A model generated the notes under the pieces. The model saw only the letters and a list, made by a program, of their open reading frames with translations. It did not search any database and was not told the origin of the DNA. From assembly GCA_032158295.1 (NCBI GenBank), contig CM063246.1:20536135-20600134 (forward strand): 64,000 nucleotides of DNA. The letters run 5' to 3'. The stretch comes from Pycnopodia helianthoides (taxonomy: Eukaryota; Echinodermata; Asteroidea; Forcipulatida; Asteriidae). Made by a program: the position numbers and the translations under genes. Of this stretch, positions 41,400 through 56,300 are shown piece by piece; within the stretch, counting starts at the first letter, position 1; each line of letters begins with the position of its first letter.

Positions 41400-44300
41400 T
41401 AACATGCAGCAGGGGGGCTTTTTTGGAGCTTTTTATGGTGCAAATCATAGCATGACCATCAAAAATCAAGACACTTCGACCTTTAACAGTAAAGACTAAA
41501 TTCATCATTACCTTCAAACTCATTTGAAGACATCTTAAAGGTCATCACATTATGAGACTAGCCCTGGCAAAACCTGAAACTTCTTGGAATTTTACCATAA
41601 TGCGCAACAGCCATGGAAAGGTAAATAATTTACCCCACAGCCGAATTTGAGATTTTCATGCCACCATGTGTCGGAGGAAAGACATTTTCTGAAACGCGTC
41701 AGGGAAAATCGTTAATTTTCACAGTAAATAAATAGGCCTTGGGCTGATTTCCACAGAGATTTAAGATTGATCTTAACTGTGTAATCAATCTTAATTGCTA
41801 AGCGAAGTGTGATGTCACAATACAAAATCACTATGGAACTATTGACAACCCATCTTAAGATGAATCTTAATGCTTTGTGAAATCGACCCCTGGGGTACAT
41901 GGGAAAATTGCCACCATTGCTTCCATAAAGTATCAGACCTGATTCTTTGTTCTTGTAAGGGCAAGGCAGTTTCTCCTTAGTAAAAGGGCACCTCCAATAT
42001 GTATCAAGCCTGAATACCAAAGTCTCACTTTTTAAAAGTTAAATGTTATGCCAGAGCCAGTAAATTTTACATACATAATAGTTTAGAGAAACATTTCAAT
42101 ATTTCTTCAGACCCTCAAAATACCATCCCCTGGTTTGGTCTGATTTGTTTCTTGAATGGGAGACTATTTGGGATGATAGGTGGCAGCAGGCTTACCAGGT
42201 AACTCCATCGTTCTCGTCGGAAATGTGCGCAAGCTCAAAACTACGCAAACAAGGGCAAAGTACCTGGTGGGTCTGCGCTCAGTGTCCGAAAGTCTCCCAA
42301 TTTCATAAAGCCTGTAAGCACAAAAACTTACTATGCACAACAAAAATCAGCAGAAATAAGTAACCAGCCAAAATACCGTACAGCTTACATTGCTGTAACT
42401 GGTACCCCACTCTTTTTTTCGCCTTGGCAAAGAAAACATTGCTAAGCAGTATATTCTGGCTAACAGCTTTATGAAATTGGGCCCCGGTGCGGCATAGCTC
42501 AACATGCTAAGGTCTGAGCATGGGAACAGTGACACAAATCATATCAGAGTCCAAAATGTTTGGCTTTAGAGAGCGAGATTTTGGTGGATACGGGATGTGT
42601 CTTTATCATAGATCCTCCTCAGGAGGAGTAAGGGCTTCAGTTATTTACTGCCTTCATCACAATTTGCAATAAAAACGCAAACATGAAGTTATTACAGGGG
42701 AGCTTAAGTTAAGTCCCTGGTTTCTTTGCAGTTTTGAGTAGCAGGCACAACAAAACATGTTTTCTTCCTTTTATACCATAGGTCCTTTTTGGTTGGTATA
42801 AGCAGTTAGCAAAAGCTAATTCTATTTTCTTATGAAAAAAAGAAAGAAAAGGAATAACAGTCTGAGTGACGAATTAAGAGTTCTTGGACACTGTTTTTGA
42901 AAAAGGGAATACAACTTTAACTCAGATGTTATTCTCCAAGTACCAAATCTGCCTTTAAAGGCCCTGTACACTATTGGTAAGATCGAAAAACACAAATGTT
43001 CACAGATTCACACATAACTTACATGATTTAAAGTAAGCAATGGTAGAAAGGGTTCCTTAAAATATTTCTGCCTAAAATGCTATCGTTTCTGAGAAATGAG
43101 TAAAACAATAAGTTTTTATCACGCGTGATAAAAACGCGATGTTTGAAAAAAACAGAAAACACATAAGGTCTCTTTTCACTAATTTCTCGTGACCTCGATG
43201 ACCAATTGAGCTCAAACTTTCACAGGTTTGCTTGTTCGTGCATTATGTTGAATCACACAAAACATGAACACTGTCTGCGACTGTTTTATCAGCTCTACCA
43301 ATCCTGTATAATACCTTTAAGAATACAATTAACCTTTACAGTAACACCCTTGTTGCTGGAAACAAAGAGAGAGCAAACGGATGACAGAGCAATGATAAAT
43401 AGAGGACTAGACGTTAGACCAACAAATAATCGAGGCAATTAATTCACACCTCAGACGAAATTACATTGGACAGCTTTATCATCAGCTATGTTTATTATTA
43501 TTACATGTATTATCACCAAACCGGATGGAAAGCAGCACTGTGTTAATTTTGTTTCTTTCTTTTTTTCGCAATGTGCTTGGAAAATGCAATGCTGGGAGCA
43601 GGGGATAGAGAGTGTCTTACAAAATGACGAATGATTTCAAGGCAGCCATGGCAGAGGAAAAAAAAACTGTCAAAAGATGCACTGGGTGCAAGTTGCTTGA
43701 AACTGTGCAACACGTAGAACAAACCGGGCCCGAATTTACAGTACTGATGACCGGAGTCCAATTTCGCGGCTTTGCCTACCGCCAAATTCTGCGCTTACAA
43801 AAAGGCATAGAATGATGTGCTTTTTACATGGCTATGTAAGCGCAGAAATCCGCGGTAAGCAGAGCCATGAAATTGGACCCAGTATTATGCAAATTGTGAC
43901 GAAGGCATAGTTTGTGTAAACGTAGACGCTTTAATAAACCAATTCCTCATGAGAGGAAATTGAGTTCGGCATCAAGAATTGGCTGCCAGAAAGTTGGCAA
44001 TCCCTGCCAGAAAGTTAGCAATCCCTGCGCAATAGTAAGCAGTAGAAGGCTGATACTTCATGCTTGTGAGAAGAAAAACATTTTTTTCCCCACGGTAAAT
44101 GACACCTCTACAAGGAGAATGTAAGTTCCAATGGGAACATTTTCAACGGGCGGCTACATGTGGGCCAAGACAGGGGAGCACAGAGGCAATTGCCTTTAGT
44201 TACCGCCGTGAAGTATCGTGCCTGCTGGACTAAGCACTATGCAAAGATGGCTTCTCTGGCTGATCAGAGGGACACTTTATGTCTTCTTACAAGCTCCAAG

Positions 44301-47300
44301 AATCTGGGCCCCGTAGAAAGACCACAAAAAAGGAACTAACAACATGAACAACCACTGAGACAAGTGATTACCAAACAAAGACATGAAAACTAATAATGCA
44401 GTGTGACAGAAAGTAAGCCTGTAGCCAAAGGGAATGGTTACTGTTAATAAGTGGGTTTTTTTTCGCCCTTTTACAAAATGTTAATAAACCTTTATGAAGC
44501 TGTGGCCATCTTGTTTTTCTTCAGCGATCTACTTAAGGATAATCAATCGGAGGCTGAGAGGACAAAGAATTTGAACTTTTATTGTCCTTTGTGTACAGGT
44601 ACATTATGTAAAACCAAGATTTTTGAGGCGAATCCGCAAATCGATTTGAACAAAATTGTGACAGAGAGAATCTTCCTAGAAATTGCACATTAGGAGATTT
44701 CGTTCTGTGGCACCTTACCAAGATTGCCATGGCGTGATAAAAGTGTACTGAGTAGTGGAGAGGTATAAACTCAGAGCCGTGTATCAAGAGACAACTTGCC
44801 ATTGGAAGCCATTTTCAGTCCAAAAACTGCACGTGCAAACAGGGTGCCAGACTAGACTGCAGATTTGGATGTGCTGCACTTGGACCAAAAATGGCGTCCA
44901 GTAACTTTATGTGACAAAAGCAAACTGGTGGCCCCATGCACGACTTTTTCAATACACAGCTCTGGGTAAGCAGTCAATCGACTTCGGATCAAACGACTTC
45001 GGCTACGGCTATAGCTGTTGGCTGCACCTTCAGAAGAGTCCAGCCCTAGCCACTGCCAAAAGCCATATTAGGTCATGACCCTACACCGTTTTGTAGGCAT
45101 TTAGAAGAAAACACCAAAAACTGATGACTTTCAACACAACCTGCCCTTCTGCAAAGGATCAAAAACTTAATCTGCCCACCCCCCCCCCAGCAAAACTTGG
45201 CTACAGGCTCAACAGAAAGAGTGCAACACCCACTCAGCTGTGTGTGCTTAAGCTAGCAAATTATGCCTCAATAGAGTGGCAATGCTCTGAGTTAATTACA
45301 CACAGTAATAGTCGTTTTGTTCAAGGAAACTTCTATGACCTTGGCCCACTGCCTCTTCAACACTAACAGGCACCTATTATTTACATCTGAACAATTTGCA
45401 TTTAATTTCTTCAGACCTGGGCCCGATTTCATAGAGCTGCTTAAGCAGAAAAAATTGATTAACAATTCCCTGCTTAGCAGAAATGAGCAGGAAACCAGTC
45501 ACAATTGGTGCACACAGGCATGGTATTTGGCTGGTAACCTTATTTTGCTAAGCATAATTTTGTTGTGCTTAGCTTATTTTAGTGCTTTATAAGCACCTCT
45601 ATGAAATTGGACCCTGTATCAAAACGATACTTAAAACTACCATTATTTTGTTACAGGGTTCAAAACTGATCTCTTTCACTTTCAACCCAACAGTTTGAGA
45701 AATTTGGAGTAAGACATGTTAAAACTATTACCGTTAAAAAACACACAATGAAATATGAAAACAATTTGTAAATGATTTTTGAGAACATCTGGCTGTTATG
45801 ATTATTTCAATTGAACATAAATGGAGGTTAACTCAACAATGGCGTCATGTAAACAATGTTAAATAACAAGTAAGAGATGAACAATAACAGACCCTAAAAC
45901 TAAAAAATAGCAAGCTGCATCCCCTCCCCCCTAAAAAAAAATTAAGGGAAACAAAAAGAAGACAAGAAATCTGACAAATTAAGATCTTGAATAATGAGAT
46001 CTTGAGAAATGATTATTACATTTTCACCTCTAAACTTTGTAATGTTTTTTAGTTTTATGGCATAGCACTAAAGGAAAGCATGGCATTTGGACTTTTTTGG
46101 AAACACCTACCTCTTGGTGGGAGGGAAGCGATGAGCTCTTTGGATCGCTGCCTTGCTTTGCTGCCCTCCTCTCGAGAATCTGCGGCTGCTTCTTCCGCCA
46201 TTTCGGACTTCTCCCTGGCATAAGACGCCCTGAAAGGAGACCACACAATTTTAAATGAAAGTACTGGTATTCTAGCCCGAACATCTGACGTCAAAATTTT
46301 GATTTTTTTTTTTTTTTTTTGAAATTGTTTTGACCCACCCCCAAGGCAATTGTTTTGATATTGGGACCTCATAGGCCATTTTCGAAATCACGGCTTAGGC
46401 CTCAGCTCTGAAAAGGGCCTTAAACGTGGTGGGGCAAGTTAAATGCTTTCCTGGAGCAGGCAGTAGCAGACTTACATAGCCCCCTCTTGTGGCGGAGATT
46501 GCGGCATCTTTCACTCAGGGCTTTACACGCACTGCTTTATACCATATTTGCATATGAGCGAATACCCATGTACAAAAGTAATCAAATTGAATTTTACCGA
46601 TCAATCTTTCCAGCAGTGCGCAGTTAAAATGTAACTAATAAAATTAGCCCATGAAATAAATATTTTTTAATTACATATAGGCCTATATGGAAGAGAAATT
46701 AATTTTACAACCATCTAAGTATAGGTCTGCCTTGAAGGGCTGCCAGTTTTAAGAGAAGTTGAAACATTTTACCCTTTGAATTTACAACGTTTTTTTTAAA
46801 CCTATAAGGGGGAATTCTCCAAATGGAAGAGAAACAAAAATAACAGCAAACCATTGCTTAATTATGGCTGTATTTTGTTATGTTTTTATATTTCTTTAAC
46901 AGATGAAGGATTTTTATGAGGCGATACTACACATGGTGATCAGCGGATCGTTTCTTTTTTGGGTTTTAATTTCACCCCTTTGAGGCTGCGGAGGTCACAA
47001 TCGGCAGCTTGGACTAAAACGCCCTCTAGTGTCAGGATCAGCTGCATTATTCAAATTCCTCCACCCTAGAAAACGAAACGTCATTGTACAAGGTGTTGAG
47101 TTGAAGACTTTTCTAATTTCTCATTTTGGAAAACTCAAACCTCGATCCTCGACTTAGGGAAGACATAGCAAGAGTGACGACAGATTTCAATGATAGAGAG
47201 TTCCACTCGGAACTGATTCTTGTTCTGAGGAAACCAGTTCCCCCCCCCCCCCCCCCCCGCAACTTGAAACGGTTTTTGTTTCAGGTCATAACCCGTTGAC

Positions 47301-50300
47301 GGCATCTTCAATATGATAATTTGCAAGAGTTGAAATTTTACGTCATATCCCGAAAAATATCTGGAGAAAGTGTTTTTACAGATGTCGGCTCGTAACTAAA
47401 TATTTGTGCCCTGGTTTTGATAATTGGACAGAGCCGAGAATGGATTTTCAATTTTACGTAGCTACTCAGACTTATTACATTAACAAATTGCCAACTCAGA
47501 AATCTTAACCTCATCTAATGTCAGGCTTACACAGAGCTTTTAATTTGAGCTGGATTGTAAAACTCTTATCAATCCTAACGAAAACTCATCCTCTAATGAG
47601 AATCCCTGTAATTGAAGATAACGAAGGTGATTGTTTTCTGTAATACGACCATCTTATTAAACAGAGAGCACATCACAGTTTGGACGTAATTCCCGAGCCT
47701 TATTGAACCACTTCCGGATATTTGTTTGGTAACTTCTAGCAGGGATGATGATGGCGTGGGCCGAGGGGTCCAGAGCTACGGCGGAGCATCAGTGACAGCA
47801 GATCCAACTGAAGTCCTTCACGCTTAAATTTAACCCCGGTCGAATTCTTGGTACACTTTCCCCATACAGGAGCAGTGTATTATGCTGAATGCTGTATATA
47901 CACAAGTCCCATCTTCATTACCCCGTAACACAGGGGGAAGGTTATTGGGTCCAGAAATATCATCTCGCAGTGGACATCATGCCTGCATTCCGCACATACC
48001 ATCGGAACCAATCTTTCTATTGATAATCTATATAAATATAATGTACGGCCTTTGGGGTCGGACGGGGAGCCAGACAGACGTAAATACACGGTATACACGT
48101 AATTACATTTGTAATGGGCTTGTCTAAAGGCTCCATCATCAACAAATGTGAGGCCCGCGTCAAATAAACAGCCATCTTATTGTATAAACAGACATTCTCC
48201 GCTTGCGGATTCATCTCGCATCTTGAAACGATATCATCATACAGGGCCCCATCTGCCCTCCTCAATGTGACGTTAGGAAGTCATTTTTACATCGTGTGTG
48301 TGTGTGTCTTTTTTGTTATGGCAGAACTCTGACAGCAAGGAGTATACACTACTTTAGATTCATACATGTACATCAGCGAAAGGGCATAAACTAAAAATCA
48401 ATCGTTCTCCACATTATCCTGATGAATAAATAACATCCCCACAGTACACTGCAAGTGATTTGACTTGTGTTTCCTCCGAGGTAGAATGATATCCCCCCCC
48501 CCCTTAAAGGAACATTACAGAATTGGTTTTTGCTAACATAACAGTTGCTTGCATTGTAAGCACTTTTTGTAATCCACCATATACACAAACTGACAAACCT
48601 GTAGAAGTTTGAGATCGATCGGCCATCTGGGTCACGAGAAAATAGCGAAAAAAACGATTACACATTGGCATGAAATCATATAGATTCAACAAATGAATAA
48701 AACGCTCACTGAGTGATAAACTCCAATCAGAAACTCCAATCATTTCTCATCAAATATGGCATTTCAGACAGAAATATTTCAAGGGATGTTTTCTACTATC
48801 ATCATCATTAGACCGTGTAAGTTTTATGTAAATCTGTGATCAAAAAGTATATTTTACAAGTTTTTTTCTTACCAATTCTGTAATGTTCCTTTAATTGTAC
48901 TCATACTTGAGGGGCCTTGTTTCCAGTTTTTCTTCCGAAACGTCTTGAGGATGAAATCCTGGTTCATTTCCAGAAAAAATATATATTCATATATGTAAGA
49001 GTGAAACCGAAAAAAAAACTTTTGCCAGCAAATAATTATGGGGATATTTTTTTCTTTCAATCATTTTGAGATAAAACTAATTGTACTAAAAAAAAAATTC
49101 TACATTTTTTTTACTTAAGTGTTTTTAAAAAAAATGTTCTTCTTTCCAGGTTCAAAGGAAGGAGGACCTGGGCAGCCCGCATTTAATTTCTACAATTTTG
49201 AAAGATGTTTTTCTTCGGAAGCAGGCCTGGAATTTTATCTTTGAGAGGACAAGGCCATTTTCATTTTGCAAATGGCAGTTCTATTGGAAAATTTAAAGGT
49301 CTATAGGAAATTTTAAGGGGGCACCAAGGCCAAGACCAGGGGGCAACAGCGGCCATGTGGCCGCCGTGGAAGTCCAGGGCCTGGGAAGGCAGCATTTTAA
49401 GTCCCCAAAAAAGAGATCACAAAGCTCAATTCTGCACTTTGATACTTTTGGCGAAGACTATTACACAACGCTACAGCACTTTTCAACGTCACACTGCCTG
49501 CGTTAAAATTGATCTCGCAGGAACTCCACAATACATCGTAACAATCACCTCAACACATCACACTGAATGGCAAAATGTTCAACCGCAGGTTTTACCTCAC
49601 AGTCACACACAAGATAACAATGAAGCATGGCTCCACATGCTGGCGATGCTTCCTTTGTACCCATCTGTTTTTCATCCGTTGCCCTGGCGATCACAAGTCT
49701 GAAATTACCAGAGACCTCACAAAGGTTTATTTGCATCATTGGAGTTTGAAAGAGCAATTCTTTTTTTTTCCCGTCCTTAAGTTTTCATCAATCACGTCAT
49801 ACTTGAACCAACAAGTCTCATTGACTTTTGTGGTTTTGTGAAAACAATGAAACTTGGTTTACAGCCCGGGGTTATAAATACTTTTATTAAAAAATTTTTT
49901 TTTTTTAGACTGCTGCAATCCAAATAGGCAACCGTGATTTTGGGGTCTTCATATAATGCTAGGCCGTAAACAAATTGGTGGCTATGGCTATGGCTGTCGC
50001 TAAGGGCAGGCCTGGAATTTCATCTCTAAGAGGGCAAGGCCATTATCATTTTCCAAAGTGCACTTCCATAGGAAAATCTTAAAGACTATGGGAAACTTTT
50101 GAAGGGGCACCAAGGCCAAGAGCAGGGCAATAGAGTCCATGGTGTCCTTGGCCTCCGTGTAATTCCAGGCCTGTAGGGTGTTGCTAAAGACATCCTATAC
50201 TTCAACGCGTGATGATGTCGCGATCCAGCCATAGCTGGAATTGGCCCTACTTTCTGGACTTTCTGAGGGATACCAAGTGTTCCCTCAGTGTTCATGGGAC

Positions 50301-53300
50301 TGATGCAACTTTAAGAAAACACTTAAAGACTGTGTGTGAGCGACCTTTGGACTTTTGCTCTTTCCCATTTGGCTTTCAGCAGGAAAGCACAATTCTCTCT
50401 TGGTAAGTCTCCTATAGAAGTTTTTCAGCCGACGACACTGGCCCCGACTACAGCAACGGCAGCCATCTTGCCGGTCATGGTTACCGTAATGAACTGTGAT
50501 CTTGCCTCTGGTCATTGACCGGCAATATGGCGTCTCAAACACACAGTCACGTGATCACATGACTGTAAAACCTCTATACTCAGGGATGAGATTGGATGAA
50601 TGTGAAAATTCCTGGAAAAAATGGCTTGTGGATTCTTGGACCTTGAACCTCAAAGATGCTTACAATTCCTGAGGTTAGAGACCCTGTGCATCACCAGAAA
50701 TACTACACTCCAGGTTTGGACACAATGTCGACTAGTTCCGTCTCCCTTTTGGTGACCCGCCTTACTTTTCTCAAGAACAAATTTGGCGGCTCAAGGAGTT
50801 TTTCCAGAAAATCCTGAAATCAGGGGGGGGGAAATCCTAAGAAATCACATGGCTGTCTTCTTGTCGGATGGCCCTGGCCATGCTCCTCATGTTATTTATG
50901 TGGAGTGTTAGCTTAAGGAAACTCCCCGTTAAGACTTGTTGTTTTCGTAACAATTGTATTTAGAGAAATATTTTTGGAGACCTTGAAACCGAGTGTCTTT
51001 AAAATTAGTTGCTGAGAGATTTATCCTTTATACCTTGGGACATCGTCCCATTTTGCATTTAGTGGAATGTGGTAAATGCTCGTTCTTTTACAGTAGAGGG
51101 TCGTTCCTCCTTCCTCTATACCTTGCCCGATATGTGGCAGAGGGTGAGTCCCCCCCCCCCCCCCCAAAAAAATGCTCCGATACTTTAACACAACCTTCCC
51201 GTCTTGTACATAAGTAACTCCCCTTTAAATCCTCTAAAGAATTCCTCGGGTTCCCAGAACACAATGAAGACACAATAGAAAATGGGGGGGGGGGGTACAC
51301 ACACACACACCGAGCACCAAGTGCCTTCCCTCCCAAACAAGCAAGACAGATCATTTCAGCAATATTCCGGACAGGATATTTGTCCGGAGAATCAGTACCG
51401 GTGTGAATTATCAGTGAGCTACAGATTGAAATCAATCAATTTTACTTAATATTAACCAGTCCTGCCCTGTCTCTTTCAGTACTTGGATGTTACAGGCCTT
51501 TCCCCCCCCCCCCCACCCGCCCAAATCACTCTGCTCATGGTAGAAATAATGTACTGCGCTGGATTATGCACGAAAAAAACATGGCACGCTCTATCCATAA
51601 TCACTGCACAGAGGGAGCTGGCAACGAAGATTGTGCCGTTCATCTGTCAATGCGAACGGATTTCTAAAAAACACGTTGACCCCTGAGCATTTTCTATTTG
51701 GTCTGTAACAGCAGACGTCAGGTTGTGCGGGGCATCACAATGGCACACAATGCAATTCATTTCATGTCGGCCCTGTGTTTGATTGTGTCGATGAATTCTT
51801 CATCCTGTTTACATCGCATACTCTTCAAAACAAGGTACAAAGAAGATGCCTTAAAACTGTTGACAGTAAACTGCAACGTGTTTTTCGAGGAAATTAGCCA
51901 ACAAACGACACCGTCAACCCTCCCCTACTTTTGTCATAAAACAGTGCTGGGATTCACTCAATAATCAGCAGCAGCAAACTACTGAATCAGTGAGGCGAAT
52001 ATTGCATGAAAATGGATGACGTAAGATAAACCCCCCATCAGCACTTGCAACATACAAAATAATGATGTCCTTGAAACTTAAGACTCACAGATTTATAGCT
52101 CTGCAACTCACAGAAAACAGTTGCTTCTCTATTTAGAGGCAGCGCTACAGAATTCAGCTTTAAATGTTTTTACCACAAACAAATCATTTTGGGTATCACA
52201 CTGATGAATGAAGCAGCTAATTGGTGATAACTGTGCACGGCAGTTTGAGAAATAACATGTTTCCAGAATCACAAGATGGCATCCATGTTGGTTTTTTTCT
52301 TCTCCATCTGTAACCCAAACCGAGGCTGGAAAGGGAACATTAGCCTGACCCCTCTCCATGGGGTGTGATAGTCAGAGCTATTATTGGTCTGTGTGTAGGC
52401 AGGGAGCCAGACGGAGAGAGAGGCACAGTAGGATGAAGGTATTTTTCCCATACATAATTGGAGCCTGCTCGCAATGCATGACCACAGCGGGGCATCCATC
52501 TAGAGAAAACACCCAAGCAGTGAAGGGGAATCCATTACGTGCCAGCGCAGCCCTGTAATTGGGCAGTGTCTACATGATTCCATGTCCTTCTACACATGTA
52601 TAATATCGACACACACAGCTATATGTTGAATCGACACATACGCACATAATATTTTTTTAAAGAAAAAAAAAAAAAAAAAAAAAAAAGGAAAAAAAAGGAG
52701 TGAAGATTCCAACATGGCTGAGTACACATGACCAGCCACTTGTGAAAATGTCAAAGCGTGTTGGCTAAAGATCACCGTGCTTTTTAGCTGCGCAGATGGA
52801 ATATGTTGCCCCGTGGCATTTGTGCAACACACAGATTTTGTCTTCTTCTTCTTCTTCTGCTTCTTCTCAGGATGCAAATCAGTCCGGTTGCCATGGCGAT
52901 GAGATGGCTGCATAAAAATACGCTCCAGACTCTTAGCACATCACCACACAGGAAGACATGTACGAGCGACACCACACTGCACTACAAAACCACGGGTTGA
53001 TGCAGACGGCCGACTACATGATACGTACTCAGGTGTTAGATGAATACATCAGTAACCATGGCAACGGGTAAAAACATGCACGCGACCTTGTCGAGGGCTT
53101 TTTGCAGAGGGGACATTTTTTTTCCTCTCTCCAACCGGAGGAAGGGCAGATGACATGCAATGTCATTATAAGAGTAGGGCAATAACCTTAAACGTGAGAT
53201 CTATTGACAGAACGTGACGAAGCGATAACAATTGACAGTATGTTTTGGCTGAGCTGTATCCAAAATACGCGCTAATTTAGGATGACATTTAAGCCCAGGC

Positions 53301-56300
53301 CAAGCTGACTAAGGGCACAATCATGACCTCCAAGCCGGCGGCGAGGCTTTTTCTTAAATACGTACCTGACTGGACAACAAGAGTGATTACTTAAAACGTG
53401 GCCCGTGTGGAAATAGTTCCTTTGAAGGGTTACAAGCGTGTGATGTTCTTGACTTTCCTAGAGGGAGGGGGGGGGGGATTTATGCATTCGTGACATCAGC
53501 CTTGTCAGAGCAGATTATCTTATTTTTAAGAGGGGTCTTGCGTACTGGCAAAGTTATTCACTGTTTATCCATTTGCAACAGTACTTATACGTGTCAATTA
53601 TTTTGTTGATTGACCTCCTCAAGGACCTCCTGCAGTTCTAGCATGTTTTTTTTAATATATATATATATTTTTTTAGGAACTCAAGCTTACAATCGGATAG
53701 TTTTCTTGCAAAAATACTGGGCTACTGGGGGTGGGGGTGGTAACGGTACCTCTGGTATGTTCCTGTTTTGGGGGCTTCCATGTATGTTATAAGTGAGGTC
53801 TTGGTATTATTTATTTCAGTTGTGGTATCATATATCTACTATTCAGATCTTTATGTCAAGCGCCTGGAAGCTTAAAATGGATTGGCTGCTAGATAATAAA
53901 ATGTATTTTATATTATTATTATTATTATTATTAAACCCTTCCAGTACATATTTCCCAATAGACCTTGATCAGGGCCCAATTGCATAAAGCTGTCAAGCAG
54001 AACATACAGGGTTTTAATGAGTGGAGTACCAGTCATACCAATGTAAAATTTACAGAATTTTGGCTGGTAACCAGTTTTTCTGCTGAGCAAGATTTGTCTG
54101 TGCTAAGCATGTTTTTTTTTATGCTTCATGCCTAGATAAATTCTTTTGTACTAGTAAGAAGACAGGAAAGTACAGAGTTGGAGGCACAAGCTCATGGGGG
54201 CCGGCGGAGCGCCGCTCCCCATCAAGTGGCCAGGCCGATACAGTGCAGGGCGAGTGCCTTCTTGGGTAGTGGGCCCCCAGTTATTATTGTTAAACACTTC
54301 CCATAGATATTCCCAAACAGACCTCGGTTAGGATGCCACAACCGTTGCCTTGTTCCCCGTGTGCTATAGCAATAATGAATACTGCACTTCTCTCTATCTA
54401 AGTGGGGTCAGACCAAATTCGCAACCTCTGGCCTCAGTTTGGGTTACACTCACATCGACATTGATACTACCGGGAGAATAACAAGATGGCACCCTGTCTC
54501 TTCAAATTGAAGTCCGCATAAAAAATCAAATTATAAAATAAACAAATAAAGCTAGTTACATGTTTTTTTGCAATTTGTGCAACTCTTCTTTGTGATTTAT
54601 GCAAACCAGTATTAGGTCTCTGGGCAATTTTCAACAAACTAGTAAATTCTTAGAAAAATATATTTGCTGCTTGGCAAATATTATAAAAAGGTCTGCTGAA
54701 ACTTGGGTCTAAATCTTAGGAGGTTCGTTGAAATGATGGCATTTTCACCTTTTTGGTAAACCCTTGCCATGGATTTATAAATTTCAATGAGCTTTAGAGA
54801 ACAATATCCTGAGTGCTAGAGAGGCACAGAGAGCATTCCTTTGTATCCGAAGAAGACCTTTTTGTTCACCACATGAAAACATAAAAAAAAGTCAGAACTC
54901 AGATGAACGTCTAAAATTTCTCATCTTCGGAAATACAACGCAGTGCCTTGTTACATGTACCTACTGTATATAAGAATCATTTATGCAATCGTACACACAA
55001 AAGAAAAATCAACACTGCCCGTCTCCGTTGGAGCTCAAACGATCCCCGAGCAGTTTTAATTTTATTTACATTTTTTCAGTAATTGTGGCCATGAGAATTC
55101 TACAAAGCTGCTATGCCCATAAATTAAAAAAACCCAGCTGTAACCAGTAGGCCTAGAGATCTGAAATGTCCACACATGCAAAATCAGGAAGGCATGAACG
55201 GTTATCGCATCATGGATATTTAATCAACTTGGATCTATAACCCAGGCCTCTTCTGCCACTCACAAATCCAATTTTCTGAAACCATCCCCTCCGCCCTCAC
55301 CCCCGCAACCCCAGGGGGGGAACGAACCGGCTCGTCCGATGACGAGATCGTAACCAGCAGCGGCAGAGAGCACGTAATTGTTATCCCTTTTCCTAGGCAT
55401 TGAGGAGGCTGTAATCGTTTTGAAGATGGACGGCCCGGTCAAGATCCCTTAAAGAAAAAAACTACCGAGGTCGTAAAATGATCAAACAAATAAAAAATAA
55501 ATAAATAAATAAAAGCAAACCATTTTGCAATCTAAAAATCTCACTTAAAAAAAAAGTTCATACCAGAACTGGTCATTCTGAGAAACTGTTCTGTCTGAAA
55601 GAGCATTTTAAGACCCCCCAAAAATTCATCAATGTTTTATTTCATTGCAATAGATGAAATAAATACATAAAGGTGAATAAAATCCCTGACCAAGCATACA
55701 CTAAACACATGGAGATGCAATAACTGCATCAGGGATAAAAAATGATTATTTTTTGTTGGTCAGGGCTCGAGTTTGGGGGAAAATCCACCAGACTGAAGAA
55801 GCTTGTCGCTCAAAGAATTTACTGGACCAGACCAAATATTTTTTAAACAAGACCGGATTTAAAACAAGAAAAAAACTTGATGAGACAGTTATATGAGCAT
55901 GAAGCACTTGGACATGTAAGAGCTGATTCATCGCATAGAATTGAAAGGTAATGTCTCAGACCCAAAGTCAACATTTGGAGCTTAATTAGTTTCTGTTCAA
56001 GATATTACACAGTGAGGTATTGTTATTCAATCACTCAGTTCCCCCCCCCAATTGATGTCCATGTTCTCTCATTTGAAATCTGGACTTTCGAGATTAAAAA
56101 TTACCGAAATCGTTGAGCTTGCCAACTCATGAGGGTATTTGATTTCCCATTTCGCTTGCTTGTAAATAGTTCAAGTAAAACACAAAGTGTGACTCAAGTC
56201 GACATTTAAAGATTTTCTGCGGAACGAGCACCTCTCATCTAACCCAACAATAGGAAAATGTATTCAAGACTAATACATTGTACGTATCACACAGACAAAG

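Larger units (their letters stand above)
36100..46110. other. Junctophilin intron (about 10 kb)
   Basis: No exon recognised on either strand. Contains a telomere-like tract in an inverted repeat (37403-37540), homopolymers (38461, 41370), inverted repeats at 39387-39511 and 43756-43878, a 33-bp doubling at about 40020-40095, and MITEs at 42293-42486, 42959-43316 and 45419-45616. Confidence 0.6.

Noticed and set aside
41038..41523. 161-codon minus-strand ORF with F-runs
   Set aside because: Driven by a long poly-A/poly-T tract; no domain.
54190..54290. GC-rich segment ggggccggcggagcgccgct
   Set aside because: Short, partly palindromic, but no matching copy in the window and no promoter or RNA feature could be shown.
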